A stretch of DNA of 64,000 bases from Brachypodius melanocephalos (lineage: Eukaryota > Chordata > Aves > Passeriformes > Pycnonotidae), in assembly GCA_013398615.1 (NCBI GenBank), contig VZSR01001685.1, positions 3,018,590 to 3,082,589 of the forward strand, given 5' to 3'. How positions within the stretch are numbered: position 1 is the stretch's first letter; the number at the start of each line of letters is the position of its first letter. The notes beneath the pieces were generated by a model. That model worked only from the letters and a program-made list of their open reading frames with translations, was not told the origin of the DNA and ran no database searches. This document shows, one piece after another, positions 52,801-63,720 of this stretch. Position numbers and translations under genes: made by a program.

Positions 52801-52983
52801 TAAAATGTGAATGAATTCCAAGTTTAAATACACAAGGGTATATTTCATTTAATGATGAAATTTCACTTCAGCTATCATCCTTATCTATCTACAGCCAAAT
52901 GTTATAATCTATTGAGAGAAAACTAGATGGCTGTTACAATCTTTAAGGTGCAAAGATGTGATGCGAAGAGCCCATGTAGTGGC

Positions 52984-53317
52984 TTTCTACAGCTGCCTGA
53001 AAGGAGGTTGGATCACGGTGTGAGTGAGCCTCTTCTCCCAGGCAGTCAACAACAGGAGAAGAGGACAAAATCTTAACCTGTGCCAGGGGATGTTCAAGCT
53101 GAACATCAGGAATAATCTCTTCGTAGAAAGGGTTGTTAAGCATCATAATGGAATGGCCAAGGAGGTGGTGGACTCATTATCTCTGGAGATGTTAAATAAA
53201 AAAGTAGACATGTCGTGTAGTGCTATGGTCTACTTGACAAGGTGGTGATCATTTAAAGTTGGGCTTGATGGTCTTGGAGATCTTGACCAACCTATAGGAT
53301 TTGTGATTCTGTGATTA
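52984..53317 (+). mobile_element. CR1 LINE, 3' terminal fragment
   Basis: This 5'-truncated sense CR1 copy starts near CTACAGCTGCCTGAAAGGAGG, the YNYLKGG part of ORF2. It continues through LFSQ and the degraded LDIR-NFF--RVVKHWN-LP-EVV-SPSLE segment (53090-53200). It ends with the 3'UTR block GGGCTTGATGGTCTTGGAGATC and the tail GATTTGTGATTCTGTGATT. Target-site duplications are not expected and none are seen. It appears to belong to the same subfamily group as the copies at 1 and 26153, judged by the shared 3'UTR. Confidence 0.94.
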
Positions 53318-53640
53318 TTCCTTCCTGTTCTTTCCACATTTCATTGTTTCCACCATTTGAAGAATATTAGGAGTAATAAAGGGATTTAGCAATTTTTAAG
53401 AAAAGAGCATATTTATTCTGTGTCACACTGGCCAGTGAGTTTTCCAGAAACGATAAGATAAACAAACATTTGTTTGAGTATTTACCTATCTTTTGTTAGG
53501 CATGTATATGATTATCTTTCTGATAATATTAAGAATGCCCAGAAAAAGTATACGATAAGAGTTAAAACTGGCATTCTACTACATCCAAGAAAGGAATGTC
53601 TACTCCTCTTAATCACGTAGGACTAGCTAGCTTACACTGA

Positions 53641-53760
53641 AGTAAAAAAACAAACCAAAAAACCTCCAAAAACAACAACAAACAAAAACCCCCAAACAAC
53701 AAAAACAAAACAGACAAAACAAACAAAACAAACAATAACAAAACAGAACCACAAACCAAA
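53641..53760. repeat. A/C-rich low-complexity tract (CAAAA/AAAC-type)
   Basis: 120 nt made almost wholly of A and C, with imperfect AAAC, CAAAA and ACAACA units. Confidence 0.92.
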
Positions 53761-55260
53761 AACTCTTCAGGCTGCCCAAGATGCCACAATGAGAAAACCT
53801 TTGCATCTGTGGAGTTTGCTGGTACCATTTTCCTGAGATTGCCCTCCCCAAATGGGCAAAACCTACTAGGGCTGTAGCAGCAATTTTCAGAGAGAATAAG
53901 TTGTTCATAAGTGTTTTAGTAGAAGATTCAGGATGAAAACTGCATTTTTTCTTTCTAATAACATATCTTCCAGTTAAAACTACAGAAAGAATGTATGAAG
54001 GTATATATCAAAATTATTCATCCAACCTGATTTAAAATTGACTTATTCATTTGGTTTCATTGATTCATTCTGGCCTAATTATTTTTAATACAGTGCCAGT
54101 GAACAACATTTTCTGTGAAACAACTGCTGCTGGAATTCTTACTAGCTAGCAAATTCAGCAGAAGATACGTGTGCCAGAACTGTGCTGAGAATCTGTGTAT
54201 GCCACAGCGTGTCCATCTGCTGTGTACAACACATGCCAGTTTCTTCAGTATGCACTGGAAAGGCAAGGATGGAGTGTAGGGAAGCAGAACTAAATTTAGA
54301 ATATAAATAAGACATATCATACATGATTACCACACCTGTTCCTTTAAAAAAAAAAAAAAATTAATGCATCCTTTCACATTACTCTGTTAAGGTTATTGGC
54401 TATATGTCATTTTCTAAACAGAAGACATAAATGATAACTTTTCACTAAAAGAAGTTATTCGTACTATTCATGATAGTACTAAGCTTTCAAAATTCCAGAA
54501 ATAAGCAGGATTACAGCTGCCCACTTCTGCTATGTATCCCCACTTCTGTGGTCACAATTTGTGGCATAGGTTTCAACAACACAAATGTTTTATTTTAAAT
54601 TACGATATTACATGGAAAAAAGGACAACCTAAATCTACCAATAAATATGAGTCAGGCTGTGCAAAATCCATACACTGATGAATCTTTTTGCATTTGCATG
54701 GCCAACTGAGGATAACTACTGCTGTATATAATATCCAAATCTGTATGAAGGTCAAAGTGATGATGGTGAGCCTGTCTAGAAAAGAACAATCTTACCAACA
54801 AATCAACCAGCCAGCTAACAGCAGCCTATTTTTTACGCAGATAAAATCTGCACAGATAACACACAAATATCTGTTTGCTGTTATACAGTTGTACACTTGA
54901 AATTTATATAATTAATAGGATGTGAATTTTTGTTTCATCCATCTGGGAAGTTCTTCAATTAAGACACAATCTCTAGACATATTCAGACAGGAAATTACAC
55001 CTCTCAGAAATTTTGTAGAAAATTGATAATGTTAAATCCCAGGAAAGAGAGACAATCACTTTGAAACTGTCAGAAAAGCAATACAGAGCTTAGCCATACT
55101 GCTTAGGCACAACCTGGTGTTTGGAAACTATAGTGTATCAGAAGCACAAAAGGAGGGTATCTGTGAAATAACTAGTTCACTTTTAAGTGGCAGATGACCT
55201 CTCATCTTTACTGAAGGCGAGTAAAGGCAGCCAGAGAAGGCAAAGAGCTCTTGCTCTCCC

Positions 55261-55345
55261 TTTTTTTTTTTTTGGTTTTGATTTTGATTTTGATTTTGGT
55301 TTTGGTTTTGATTTTGGTTTTGATTTAGTTGGTTGGTTTTTTGTT
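55261..55345. repeat. poly(T) and (TTTTGA/TTTTGG)n repeat
   Basis: 13 T are followed by alternating TTTTGA and TTTTGG hexamers to about 55326, then GGTT-rich sequence. In frame this gives a spurious Phe-Gly/Phe-Asp repeat. Confidence 0.95.
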
Positions 55346-56334
55346 TGTCTGGGGTTTTTTGTTTGTTCAGTGGGTTTTTTTGTTCATTTCAGGGTTTCAC
55401 CTTGGTTAGTGAAAGCAGTATATTTTAGTGTGCTTCTCTGAGAGGCTACATTAATTTGTCATTTGTATTACAGTAGGAAACAACCTTGATGCAGTCTGGT
55501 AGCACAGCTGGTTTCAGGGACTTCCATCATTTACTTATGCAAATTTTTGTGCAAGAAATGAAAGACAGATTGGTTTGGTCAGTGGTTTTCATTATAGTGT
55601 CTGTGGTTTTTTGCTGACAACAGCCAAATGCAAGCAGAGATGTAACTTTTTCAGAGATATACTGGACCTAAAATTGAGGCCCAAATTCAGCGTTCATTTA
55701 GTTCTCATGAAAATAGTTCTGACTGGTTGACTTCACTGTGAATTTCAATTGAGAGGGCCTGAGTTAAAACAGAGTAATAGTTTTCCAAGATATCTTTTCA
55801 CTTTGTATTGTCTTTGGAAGGCTAAGCAGCTTTTTGTATAAGTGTAAAAATTTTGTTTTAGAATATGAGTTTCATTTTATGATACCATGCTAATAATAAC
55901 ATCAGTTTTTATTGTTTGCATATTTAAATATTTAAAAAAAAAACCCACTTTATTTTCTTTATATATCTAAATAAAAATTCAGTTTAAGGCAAATCTGAAG
56001 TCATAGAAAGATTCTTTACAGAAATGCAGATCATCAGCATTTTCAGTTCAAGCTTGATTAAATTGCCATCCCTTGCACAGAAACATATCTTGTAATACAA
56101 ATACTCTTTTTCTGTCTTTGGAAGAGACATTTGTTCACAGTGTTTTTCCACTCTGCAAGAACTCACACTATAATGAATACTTATCCTCTTGTCTCACCTT
56201 GTACTCTTAAAGGAAAGAGTCCCATGTTTTGATAGCTACTTTCATCCTCCCTCCTCCATAATTCTCTTTTTTATGTAAGCATATAGAGCAGACAGTTTCA
56301 AAGAAGTTAAAAGCAAATCGATTTCATTGAAAGG

Positions 56335-56588
56335 ACCTGAGTCGATGGAGACAAAATACAGGACATTTCCCCTGAACACCAGGAATTTTTTTTTTTCTCT
56401 GTGAGGGTGACTGAACACTGGCAGTGTTGCTCAAATAATTTGTGGAGTGTCTCACCTTGGAGACATTAAAAGGTCATCTGATCACGACCCAAAGTAATTG
56501 ACTAGAAATGCTACTGTTTGAGCAGGAAGGTGGGATCAGATAAACTCTAGAGGTATTTTTAAATCTCAGCCCTTCTGTGTTTCTGTAG
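56335..56588 (+). mobile_element. CR1 LINE, 3' terminal fragment of a different, older subfamily
   Basis: The CR1 3' pattern is followed with substitutions throughout. It runs from TTTCCCCTGAACACCAGGAA and CTGTGAGGGTGACTGAACACTGGCA through TTGTGGAGTGTCTC, CTTGGAGACATTAAAAG and CTGTTTGAGCAGG. It continues through GATCAGATAAACTC and AGAGGT to TTCTGTGTTTCTGTAG. The internal 3'UTR differs from the copies at 1, 26153 and 53317 and is more diverged, which suggests an older subfamily. Confidence 0.88.
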
Positions 56589-59500
56589 TACTGAGCTTGC
56601 ATTTGAAAACTGCTTAACAATGCCTTCTGGAGCAGAAGTGTATTTTAAAAACTGTTTTCCTTTCCTGTTCCTAGTTAACAGTAATTAACTGAGCTGGAGA
56701 ACAATCTAAAACCCTGGCCCTGAGCAAACACATCAAACTTTTAACTTTGCTACAGAATTATTGAGTCCAGAAATTTCATAGCATCCTTTACATCAGTGGG
56801 GTGCTTTTTCAGACCTCACATGGAATATCAGCTATATATCAAGGAAGGAGAGTGTATGCACTCTGTGCCTTCAAGTCTTTTCAGGCTCACAGCTAAGTCC
56901 TGCCACTACAAATGCATACACTCGGGAAAGGGGAAGAACTAGTTAAAGAATATGTCTCAATTTCTAATCTTCCTTATGATCTTTAAAAAGCTTGTTGAAA
57001 TGTTGCTTATTATTTAAGTCAGAAACTACACTCTGAGCTGGCTTCTGAAATCAATGATCAGTTTTTCATTACTGTTCCACTGTATCATTTTTCTTACTTT
57101 TCTTTAGCCATCCTGATATGTATCTTTGTCCTCATGGCATCGACCCTCAGCCTCTCTGCTGCTCTTCCTCTGACCCCAGAGCTCTCTCTAGTGTTTTACT
57201 TTTCCAGCCTCCAGTATTGCCCTCATTCCTGTTCTTGAAACTCCATAAAAAGTCCATTGCCACTGCTAACATAAAATACTCATTCTAAATTTACAATCTT
57301 TCACTTTCACTAGAAATAGAAAGTCTGAATATGTAATGCAGGAGATTTTAGTTAAACACTAGAATTTTAGCTAAACTCCCTTTTGCTATTTGAAGTATCT
57401 GTCACATACTTCTTTCACAACTCACAGTGGAACCAGTTACACATAAGGACACTGAACAGACCTAAGAACCATGTCACTGAGGAAACCCAACTTTAAAATC
57501 TTGCTCAGTTGAGAAAAATGTTTTATTTTCCAAATATGATTTTTTTTTCCATATTTTATAACTCGCAAACCAAATGAACGGTCATAAAGGCCATACTAGA
57601 GTATAATTAACATTTCCTTTTTTTATTTGATTTTTTAAATATGTCACTAGTTCTAGGTATCTCTAATTAAAAAATGGAATTAGCAGTGTTTTGCTAACTG
57701 TCATACTTGTAACAAAGATTACACAGTCATAAATTTCAGATAGAAATTGTAAACAAATATTTTTGCAGCTACATGTAACTTTGTTAGTGCATATATCTCA
57801 CTCACACCCATTCTTTATTTTTATATTTTATTTTTGCCTTTCAATTTTCCATTTGGATTTCTGCATGTCTCAGATGTACTGAGTTGTGCATGTCTTCTTG
57901 GTAGAAAAGGTCATGGTCTCCAAATAGGATCCATAGTGATTTAAGCACTAAGTACATGATTTCTAAGAACACTGACATACGTTTATCTTCAACTAATTGA
58001 CATACAGCATGAAACCATCTGGCTGTAACATTTTCCATGTCACTTAAAGTTTAAAGTGGACTTGTTTCCCTGTTGTCTTTCCCAACTGGCAAATTCTAAT
58101 GAGGGTTGAAGCAAGCACAAAATGAATCTGTTCTCACAAGTCATTAACAAGGAATGAGACTAGAACAATGGTATTAATTTCTTGCAACAGCCTTTCTCTT
58201 GTGATCACAAGTGCTTTTAGGAGACACTAAAAATAGAATTTTCCAAAGCTCTGTGATTGCAAGTTTATCTAGGCACAAGAGAAAAGCCTTGCAGTGAAGC
58301 ACAGAAATTCTGGAATTGGAAGCACTTTCTGACAGGATGACCTTCACAATCCAATAAAGTATTTCAGCATGTAGAGATTCCAAGTATGAGCAGTGAAAAT
58401 CACCAGGAGACACAAGGGATTGTGCCCTTCTAAGGCAGTGTGACAGTCTGAATTTCTGGTTCATCAAACCCAACAAGACTGGACACCCAGAGCAATAATG
58501 AAAACCATCAATAGACAGTGCAAGCTGTAGCAGGTCAAAACAACAGGATAATTTGACCTTCTGGTTTGGTAATATCTGTAAAACTCGTCCAGAAGACTCT
58601 GCTGTTGTGAGCAATAAGAACGGCCATATTTGGTCAGGATTTAGAAAAGGCAGGCAGGAAACAGGGACAGAGTATTGGTGGGCAAGTACACTTACACTTA
58701 GAGAGGGAAGCTCTACTTTCTCTAGTCAGAGGTTATTAACTCACATATTTTCTATTGCAGAATTAAGCTCTAAAAAAGTGCGAATGGTCTAACCAGTCCT
58801 AGAAGACCACTCCCTAAAAGTGTTTCTGCTTTGTGTAAATGCAAATTTCTGACCTTCTTTCAACCCAGGCTGCTGAAGAATCTAACACTCTTGAAAAGCT
58901 ACTAACGTTTTAACAAAATTTGAACCGAGTCTTTGGTAATTGATATGGTCAAGCTAGACTGATGTAGAAGTTTTCTCAAAAAAACTTCAAGTAAAATATA
59001 ACATATTCAAATTAAGGATTTAATGTTTAAAATATTTTGACTTTTTAGTAATAATTTTAAGAAGGAAAGAAACAAACCTGCAGCTGAAAAATGAAAAATT
59101 AAATATTAATCAGAGCCACTATTTAGCAACCTGCTATTAAAACACCATCTATTCAACAGTTTTCTATCAATACTAGTAAATGTTTAATATCAACATATAT
59201 TACTATTGCATTATTATTTTGCTTATATTTATTAATGATTTATGAGCTGAACTAAACTGAATAGTAATCATGGATGATTATCTACTGAGATACATTATAA
59301 TTTCAGAAAGTCTTCTATTTTGTAGCAAAATGGACAGATAAATATTTTTAGACAGTCAGGATGATGTCATATGACCATTTAAATATGGTACAGGTAGGAT
59401 AAAAGGAGACATCTTGTAAAAAAATGTGAGAATAGATATTATTGTTATAGATTTTTTTTCTCCGTTCTGCCAGAAGTGAAATGTGATAAAGGATGTCACT

Positions 59501-60393
59501 GGAAAAGAGAGTGAATTTGAAAATATTTGTATTCTTCAAGGTCTTAGTGCACATGGTAAACTAGGATCCTAAAAATCTCAAACTTTGCTTTTGTCAAGTT
59601 TTGTGGTTATATATTTTCAGTATTACCCTTTTCTGGATAACATATGTGACAGAGGAGCCTTTGTCTCATTTGCAATAAAATCAGTCCAGCATGTTGCTTC
59701 TAGAGATCAGCAAAGCCAGTCTTCACTCAAGGCTGCAACTCTGGGTGAGACCTTTATTGATAACAGTCCTGTGAAGGATCAGGTAGAAAACCAAACTGGT
59801 GCCAAGATGCCAGGAAAGGTTGGGTGTGATACTGTTGGTACAAAATACATTATCATGCATAACGTACTAAGAGTGGATTGTATAACGGTAGCTCCAGTAG
59901 TTTTCTTTTGATAGATGTCAAAATATACTGTTTGATTAGAGGTGCTTAATTTGAAAACGTATAAACTGAGTAACTGTAAAGATCATGTTCATTGATACTG
60001 AAGCCAGATGACATAATATAAACAGAAGAATCTGTCTATACCATGCATCCTGTATCCAGTACTGAGTCCACTGTGCCTAAATACTTATGGTTTTATCTCC
60101 TGAAATATATTTACTGTGGAGGGCGGATATGAAATGGTGGTCAAAAAGCATCCTGCTGAAATAAATAGTGAGAACCAGAATATAATTACTGAGAAAATAA
60201 ACCAACAGATATTCATGGCCATTTTCACATTTCCTCTTTCTCTTGGAACATGTGTTGCCCTACAGGCATAGCATGGATTAGAGAATGAAGATAGATTAGA
60301 GATACAGAAAGACATAAATACCGATTGATAGAGATATATGTAGCTGTGGTTAGAGTATTTAAGTTTTTAAGTCTCACTTCAGAATGTGCACTG
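56589..60393. other. intergenic region; two unexplained short open frames
   Basis: No repeat or gene is identified. Minus-strand open frames at 58174-58614 (146 codons) and 57841-58038 (65 codons, ordinary protein-like composition) have no recognised homology. No supporting splice or promoter structure is visible. Confidence 0.55.
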
Positions 60394-60948
60394 TCATTTC
60401 ACTTCTATTCTAGTCTGAGAAAAAGAAAAAGCACAAAAAAAAAAAAAGTTAAACAGGAAAGAGAGAATCCACATGTAGCGTGGAAGCAGAAAAACATTAA
60501 TACAATGAGAGGTTTCAAGAAGGCACCAGATGGTAATTTTTTCTTTAAAAGAATACCATGTCCTGGGTAGGTGCAGCACCTCTGTAAAAAGAGATAGGAG
60601 CCATATTAGTTTTATCGACTCAGAGTTGCAGTGATTGAAAGCAGTGGGAGATGTTCCTTTCCCAGCACCTTCCTGGCCTTTAAGAGTTTCTAAGATAGCT
60701 GGCCACAGAGGTAATAAACCAACTACTATTTTACCACCTTTAGTCACCTGATCCCAGAGTTTCATCCTTACTGCATCCCATAACTCTTCTGTAAAAGATG
60801 TGCTGGCATTTAACCCTTTGATGTGTGATTCTGCCCAGCATAAAATCAACTTAAAAGAGTGAGAAGCAACTGATTTGCCGTGCCTCTCTAAAAGTTTAGA
60901 CATAAGTTCAAATACATATTTTTCTTCTGAGGATATATTACTGCCCAT
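60394..60948 (-). pseudogene. gag: partial retroviral gag (matrix domain), truncated
   Basis: An open frame of 184 codons starts at ATG 60948-60946. It begins MGSNISSEEK: Gly2 with Ser6 fits the N-myristoylation rule for Gag membrane targeting. Residues 1-100 look like a helical matrix domain: KYVFELMSKLLERHGKSV, a central CWAESHIKGLN, FTEELWDAV--KLWDQVTK, and a Pro/Trp turn before ILETLKGQ. Past about residue 110 the sequence turns hydrophobic and no longer resembles Gag, so the frame probably runs on by chance into flanking DNA. Later Gag domains (capsid, zinc knuckles) are absent. It is broken by truncation, not by an internal stop. No host function is shown. Confidence 0.75.
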
Positions 60949-61070
60949 GTCCCCCACAGCTCACCTTCACAATCCAAAGGGATTTTTGCTGGCCAGGCTC
61001 CTACTTCCTTTCAACAGCCCTTCAGTTCCATGGGGCTCCCCGCTGGACACCAGCTAGGCAAATTGTTTTT

Positions 61071-61087
61071 CCTCACACAGGGCACCA
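61071..61087 (-). promoter_or_regulatory. retroviral primer-binding site, elongator tRNA-Met type
   Basis: On the minus strand, TGGTGCCCTGTGTGAGG lies two bases after the LTR end. It is complementary to the 3' end of elongator tRNA-Met (ending CCTCACACGGGGCACCA) at 16 of 17 positions. This is the usual place and length for the site that primes minus-strand DNA synthesis. Confidence 0.85.
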
Positions 61088-61089
61088 TT

Positions 61090-61545
61090 TGCAGCAATTG
61101 AGAAAAACAGAACATGCAGTGCAAGCAAAACAAAGTCAGTTTATTACACTAATCACCAGTATTTATAGTTCTCTAACTTCTGCAGAAAATTTTCTGCTTG
61201 GACACCCTTGCCCCTGTTCCCTTAGCAACACAATCTTTTTGGTTATCAAGTCCAAAATATCAATATTATTACACCCTTTTGTGTCAGTGGTGTTCTTGTC
61301 CACATCCTCTCTCATCAGAGCGGTGATACGTGGTGTCTTCACCTCTGGTTCTTGCCTTGAGTCTATCTCTCACTCCTAGCAGGAGAGAGGTCTGCAATGC
61401 TACCCAGCTCATATTCTGTAGCTGTCTGATCTTCCACACAGAGCCACTTCAGTTATCATCTAGCACGTGATACAAAAAAATATCAAAAACTATTTCCTAG
61501 GAAATACAAACAAGTTGGGTTGTTATTTTTTATTTTCTTGTTACA
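61090..61545 (-). repeat. ERV 5' LTR (456 bp)
   Basis: On the minus strand the LTR runs from TGTAACAAGAAA to CAATTGCTGCA. Its ends form the imperfect inverted repeat TGTAACAA/TGCAGCAA with TG...CA termini. It carries a TATA box (ACTATAAATACTGG) and an AATAAA in the right order near its 3' side, and the PBS follows two bases later. The outer flank starts ATGAGT, but the other end of the provirus is missing, so a target duplication cannot be tested. Confidence 0.87.
61140..61167 (-). promoter_or_regulatory. LTR core promoter and poly(A) signal
   Basis: TATAAAT lies at 61167-61161 and AATAAA at 61145-61140 on the minus strand, only 15 nt apart. With initiation about 25-30 nt past TATA, the poly(A) signal would sit just upstream of the cap site, in U3, and R would be short. 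Such layouts are known in some alpha- and betaretroviruses. Confidence 0.7.
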
Positions 61546-63310
61546 ATGAGTGCTTTGTCACAAATATACCATAGCTTTAAATAATCTCTTTTTTTCATAT
61601 TTTAAATGAGAAAAATAAAAATCCCAAAAAGCCAAGAATTATTTAGAAAAGAAATAACATGTCATTAATTTAGTTCATATAAACCAATGAAAAAACAAAA
61701 GAGTAGTTTCTGAGGGATTGAATAGTTTTAAAACTAGGAAAGGTTGTATGATTTTTATTTCAAGAGTCAGATTTATTGTCATAAGAATGCAAGCTATTTT
61801 AAATAATCTAGTCCCAAAGGAATAAATCTGCAGTCCAGAGAGACCTGCAAGGAATAAAAGCTTCTACATTGATTTACTAAACTATCTCTTTCCCTTTATC
61901 TTCAGGCCTTTTTTTTTTCTTTCTTTCTCTTTTTTTTTAACCACAATGAATTAAAAATATAAATGAGAAATTTAGCTGCAGTGTGGAAATCAATGAGCTG
62001 TTCAAGAGGAAGCTGCAGGATTTGTTTCCTTGACCTCAGAGTTGCCTTTGGTAATCCATTTGAATAGGGTTCCTGTGTAATGGCAGGAGACAATTGGAAA
62101 TGCCACAATTTATTACACATATGAATTAAATAGACAATGCTTAATTTTCAAGTTCTTTTTTCAGAATCGTGTTCTATTTGACTCAAAACCTGCAACTCTG
62201 CTTTTCACTGAGTGAAATCACTGAAGACTGTGACAAGACAACCCTAATTTATTTTCTTTCTCTTCTCTTCCACCCAGCCCCAACACCTTTTTTCCCTGTT
62301 TAATTTTAAATGCATTGATTATTCCCTATTGGGCTCAGTGAAGGCAGAAGAACAACTGCTAACAGAATTCCATAAACAATAAATTAGCTTGTAGATTAAG
62401 CTCTCCTGCATTATTTTTTTTAAGACTGTGATAAGACCTGTATGGATCTCAGAGTAGTATAACTACATAAAAGCCATACCCATGCCTAATGCCCAGAAAA
62501 AGGACTGAAATGCACTTTTCTATCAGTTTCAGCAGAATGCTCTTGTATTGAGCCTGATGAGATGCAGCTTTATTTTTCCACCAGCAGCTCTCACAATGCT
62601 GTGCTTTGCATTGGTAGCCAGAAAGGTGCTGATAACACACCAGTGTTTGGCTACTGCTGAGCAGCGCTGGCACAGCATCAGCTCTGTCTCTCAATGTTCT
62701 CCACACACACCAGTGCACTGGGCGTTGGGTAAGATTTTGTGAGGTGATATAGCCAGGACAGCTGACCCCAAAATATCAAAGGGTTATTCCAGACCACAGA
62801 GTGTCTGCTCAGATATAAAATGTAAGAGAAGAGAGGAGGAAGGGAAGACGTTCATTATTGATGATGTTTATCTTCCAGAGCAACCACTGTGTGTGTTGAA
62901 ACCTTGCTTCCTGGGAAGTGGTTGGAGACTGTGAGATGAGGAAAAATAGAGAAAGAAGTCATTGATGTTCCTCTGCTCCCGTGTGCATTAATTTTGTTTT
63001 TCTTTATTAAATCACCTTGATCCACAGAGAGTTCTTTCCATGTTATTTTCTCCCTGTCCTGATGAAGAGGGCTTTGATAGAACAGCTTGGTGGACACATG
63101 ACATCCAGCCAAAGTCCACCTGCCACAACTGCTTGAAGATCAAATGCTTTCCAAAACCAGAATCTTATAATATGGTAAAATATTTCAGGAGTGGGGTGTT
63201 CTGACCTTTTATCTGTGGAAAAGCGGTATAAGCTGACAGACTATCTGCAATGAGCCTGTGCCTGTTTTATCACAGTCATAGGAGCAGAGTCTACTTCATG
63301 TTCAAGAGAC
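61546..63310. other. intergenic region without recognised genes
   Basis: AT-rich flank with a pyrimidine tract at 61909-61938 and complex unique sequence at about 62280-62420. No exon is recognised. Confidence 0.65.
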
Positions 63311-63324
63311 TGCCAGTCCAGCTG

Positions 63325-63720
63325 CTTGCTCAGAGCATGGTTGTGGTTGGTCACCCAAAGCTTTGTTCAGTCAGGATTTAAAAACCTCAGAGGACAAAGA
63401 GAACACAGCCTCTCTGGTAGCACCCTTTGCTTCATGGGCAAACAACTTTCTTACTGCAATTTATATCCATGGTGTCTTTATCCTTTCAGGAATGGTTGTA
63501 AAGAGCCTGTCTTTGTCTTCCCAAAAACCTAATGCACTGGGGAGGTGCAGTTAGGTTCCCCAAAGTTTTATGTTCTCTGGGATGAGCCTGTTCTGGTCCT
63601 TCAGCCCCTTCTTCCAAGGCAAATTCTCATCTCTGAGTGTTCCCTGTGCTCTCTGTTGAAGCTACTCCACAGTTTGCTACATTTCTTCTCCTGAGGTCAA
63701 GGGGAATATTTCTACAACCG
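63325..63720 (-). mobile_element. probable ancient CR1 LINE fragment (antisense)
   Basis: Pieces of the CR1 3' half appear in the correct antisense order but strongly decayed. AACCTCAGAGGACAAAG and ACAGCCTCTCTGG come near 63386-63418, then CTTTCTTACTGCAATTTATATCC. Next is GCAGTTAGGTTCCCCAAAG near 63547-63566, and TCTCTGGGATGAGCCTGTTC near 63574-63593. These correspond to the reverse complement of the LPREVVESP and LFSLEKRRL-GDL regions. Individual matches are weak; the conserved order over 250 nt is the argument. Confidence 0.5.

Larger units (their letters stand above)
41801..52983. other. intergenic AT-rich region without recognised genes
   Basis: No coding exon is recognised. It contains the AAAC/CAA microsatellite at 43681, the GTTTT repeat at 49801 and AT-rich imperfect repeats near 44240-44270. 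Complex, non-repetitive sequence at about 49260-49440 could be conserved non-coding DNA. The longest open frame (41806-42177, minus, 123 codons) has no domain features. Confidence 0.65.
53318..56334. other. intergenic region with A/C-rich and T/G-rich simple repeats
   Basis: No gene is recognised. The low-complexity tracts at 53641-53760 and 55261-55345 generate artefactual open frames rich in Phe, Leu, Gly and Cys, which should not be annotated. Confidence 0.7.
60394..61545 (-). mobile_element. endogenous retrovirus, 5' fragment (LTR, PBS, leader, partial gag)
   Basis: Read right to left, the order is LTR (61545-61090), primer-binding site (61087-61071), a leader of about 120 nt, and a Gag matrix-like frame starting at 60948. 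That is the correct retroviral order. The recognisable part ends near 60600. No capsid, nucleocapsid, protease, polymerase, envelope or second LTR is found to the left, so it is a truncated or internally deleted provirus. The matrix type and LTR layout (poly(A) signal just after TATA) suggest a class II (alpha/beta-like) element. This is inference from a short region. Confidence 0.85.

Noticed and set aside
53613..53908. Minus-strand frames rich in Phe, Leu and Cys
   Set aside because: They are translations of the A/C-rich low-complexity tract at 53641-53760.
55187..55441. Frame with alternating Phe-Asp/Phe-Gly repeats
   Set aside because: It is a translation of the TTTTGA/TTTTGG simple repeat.
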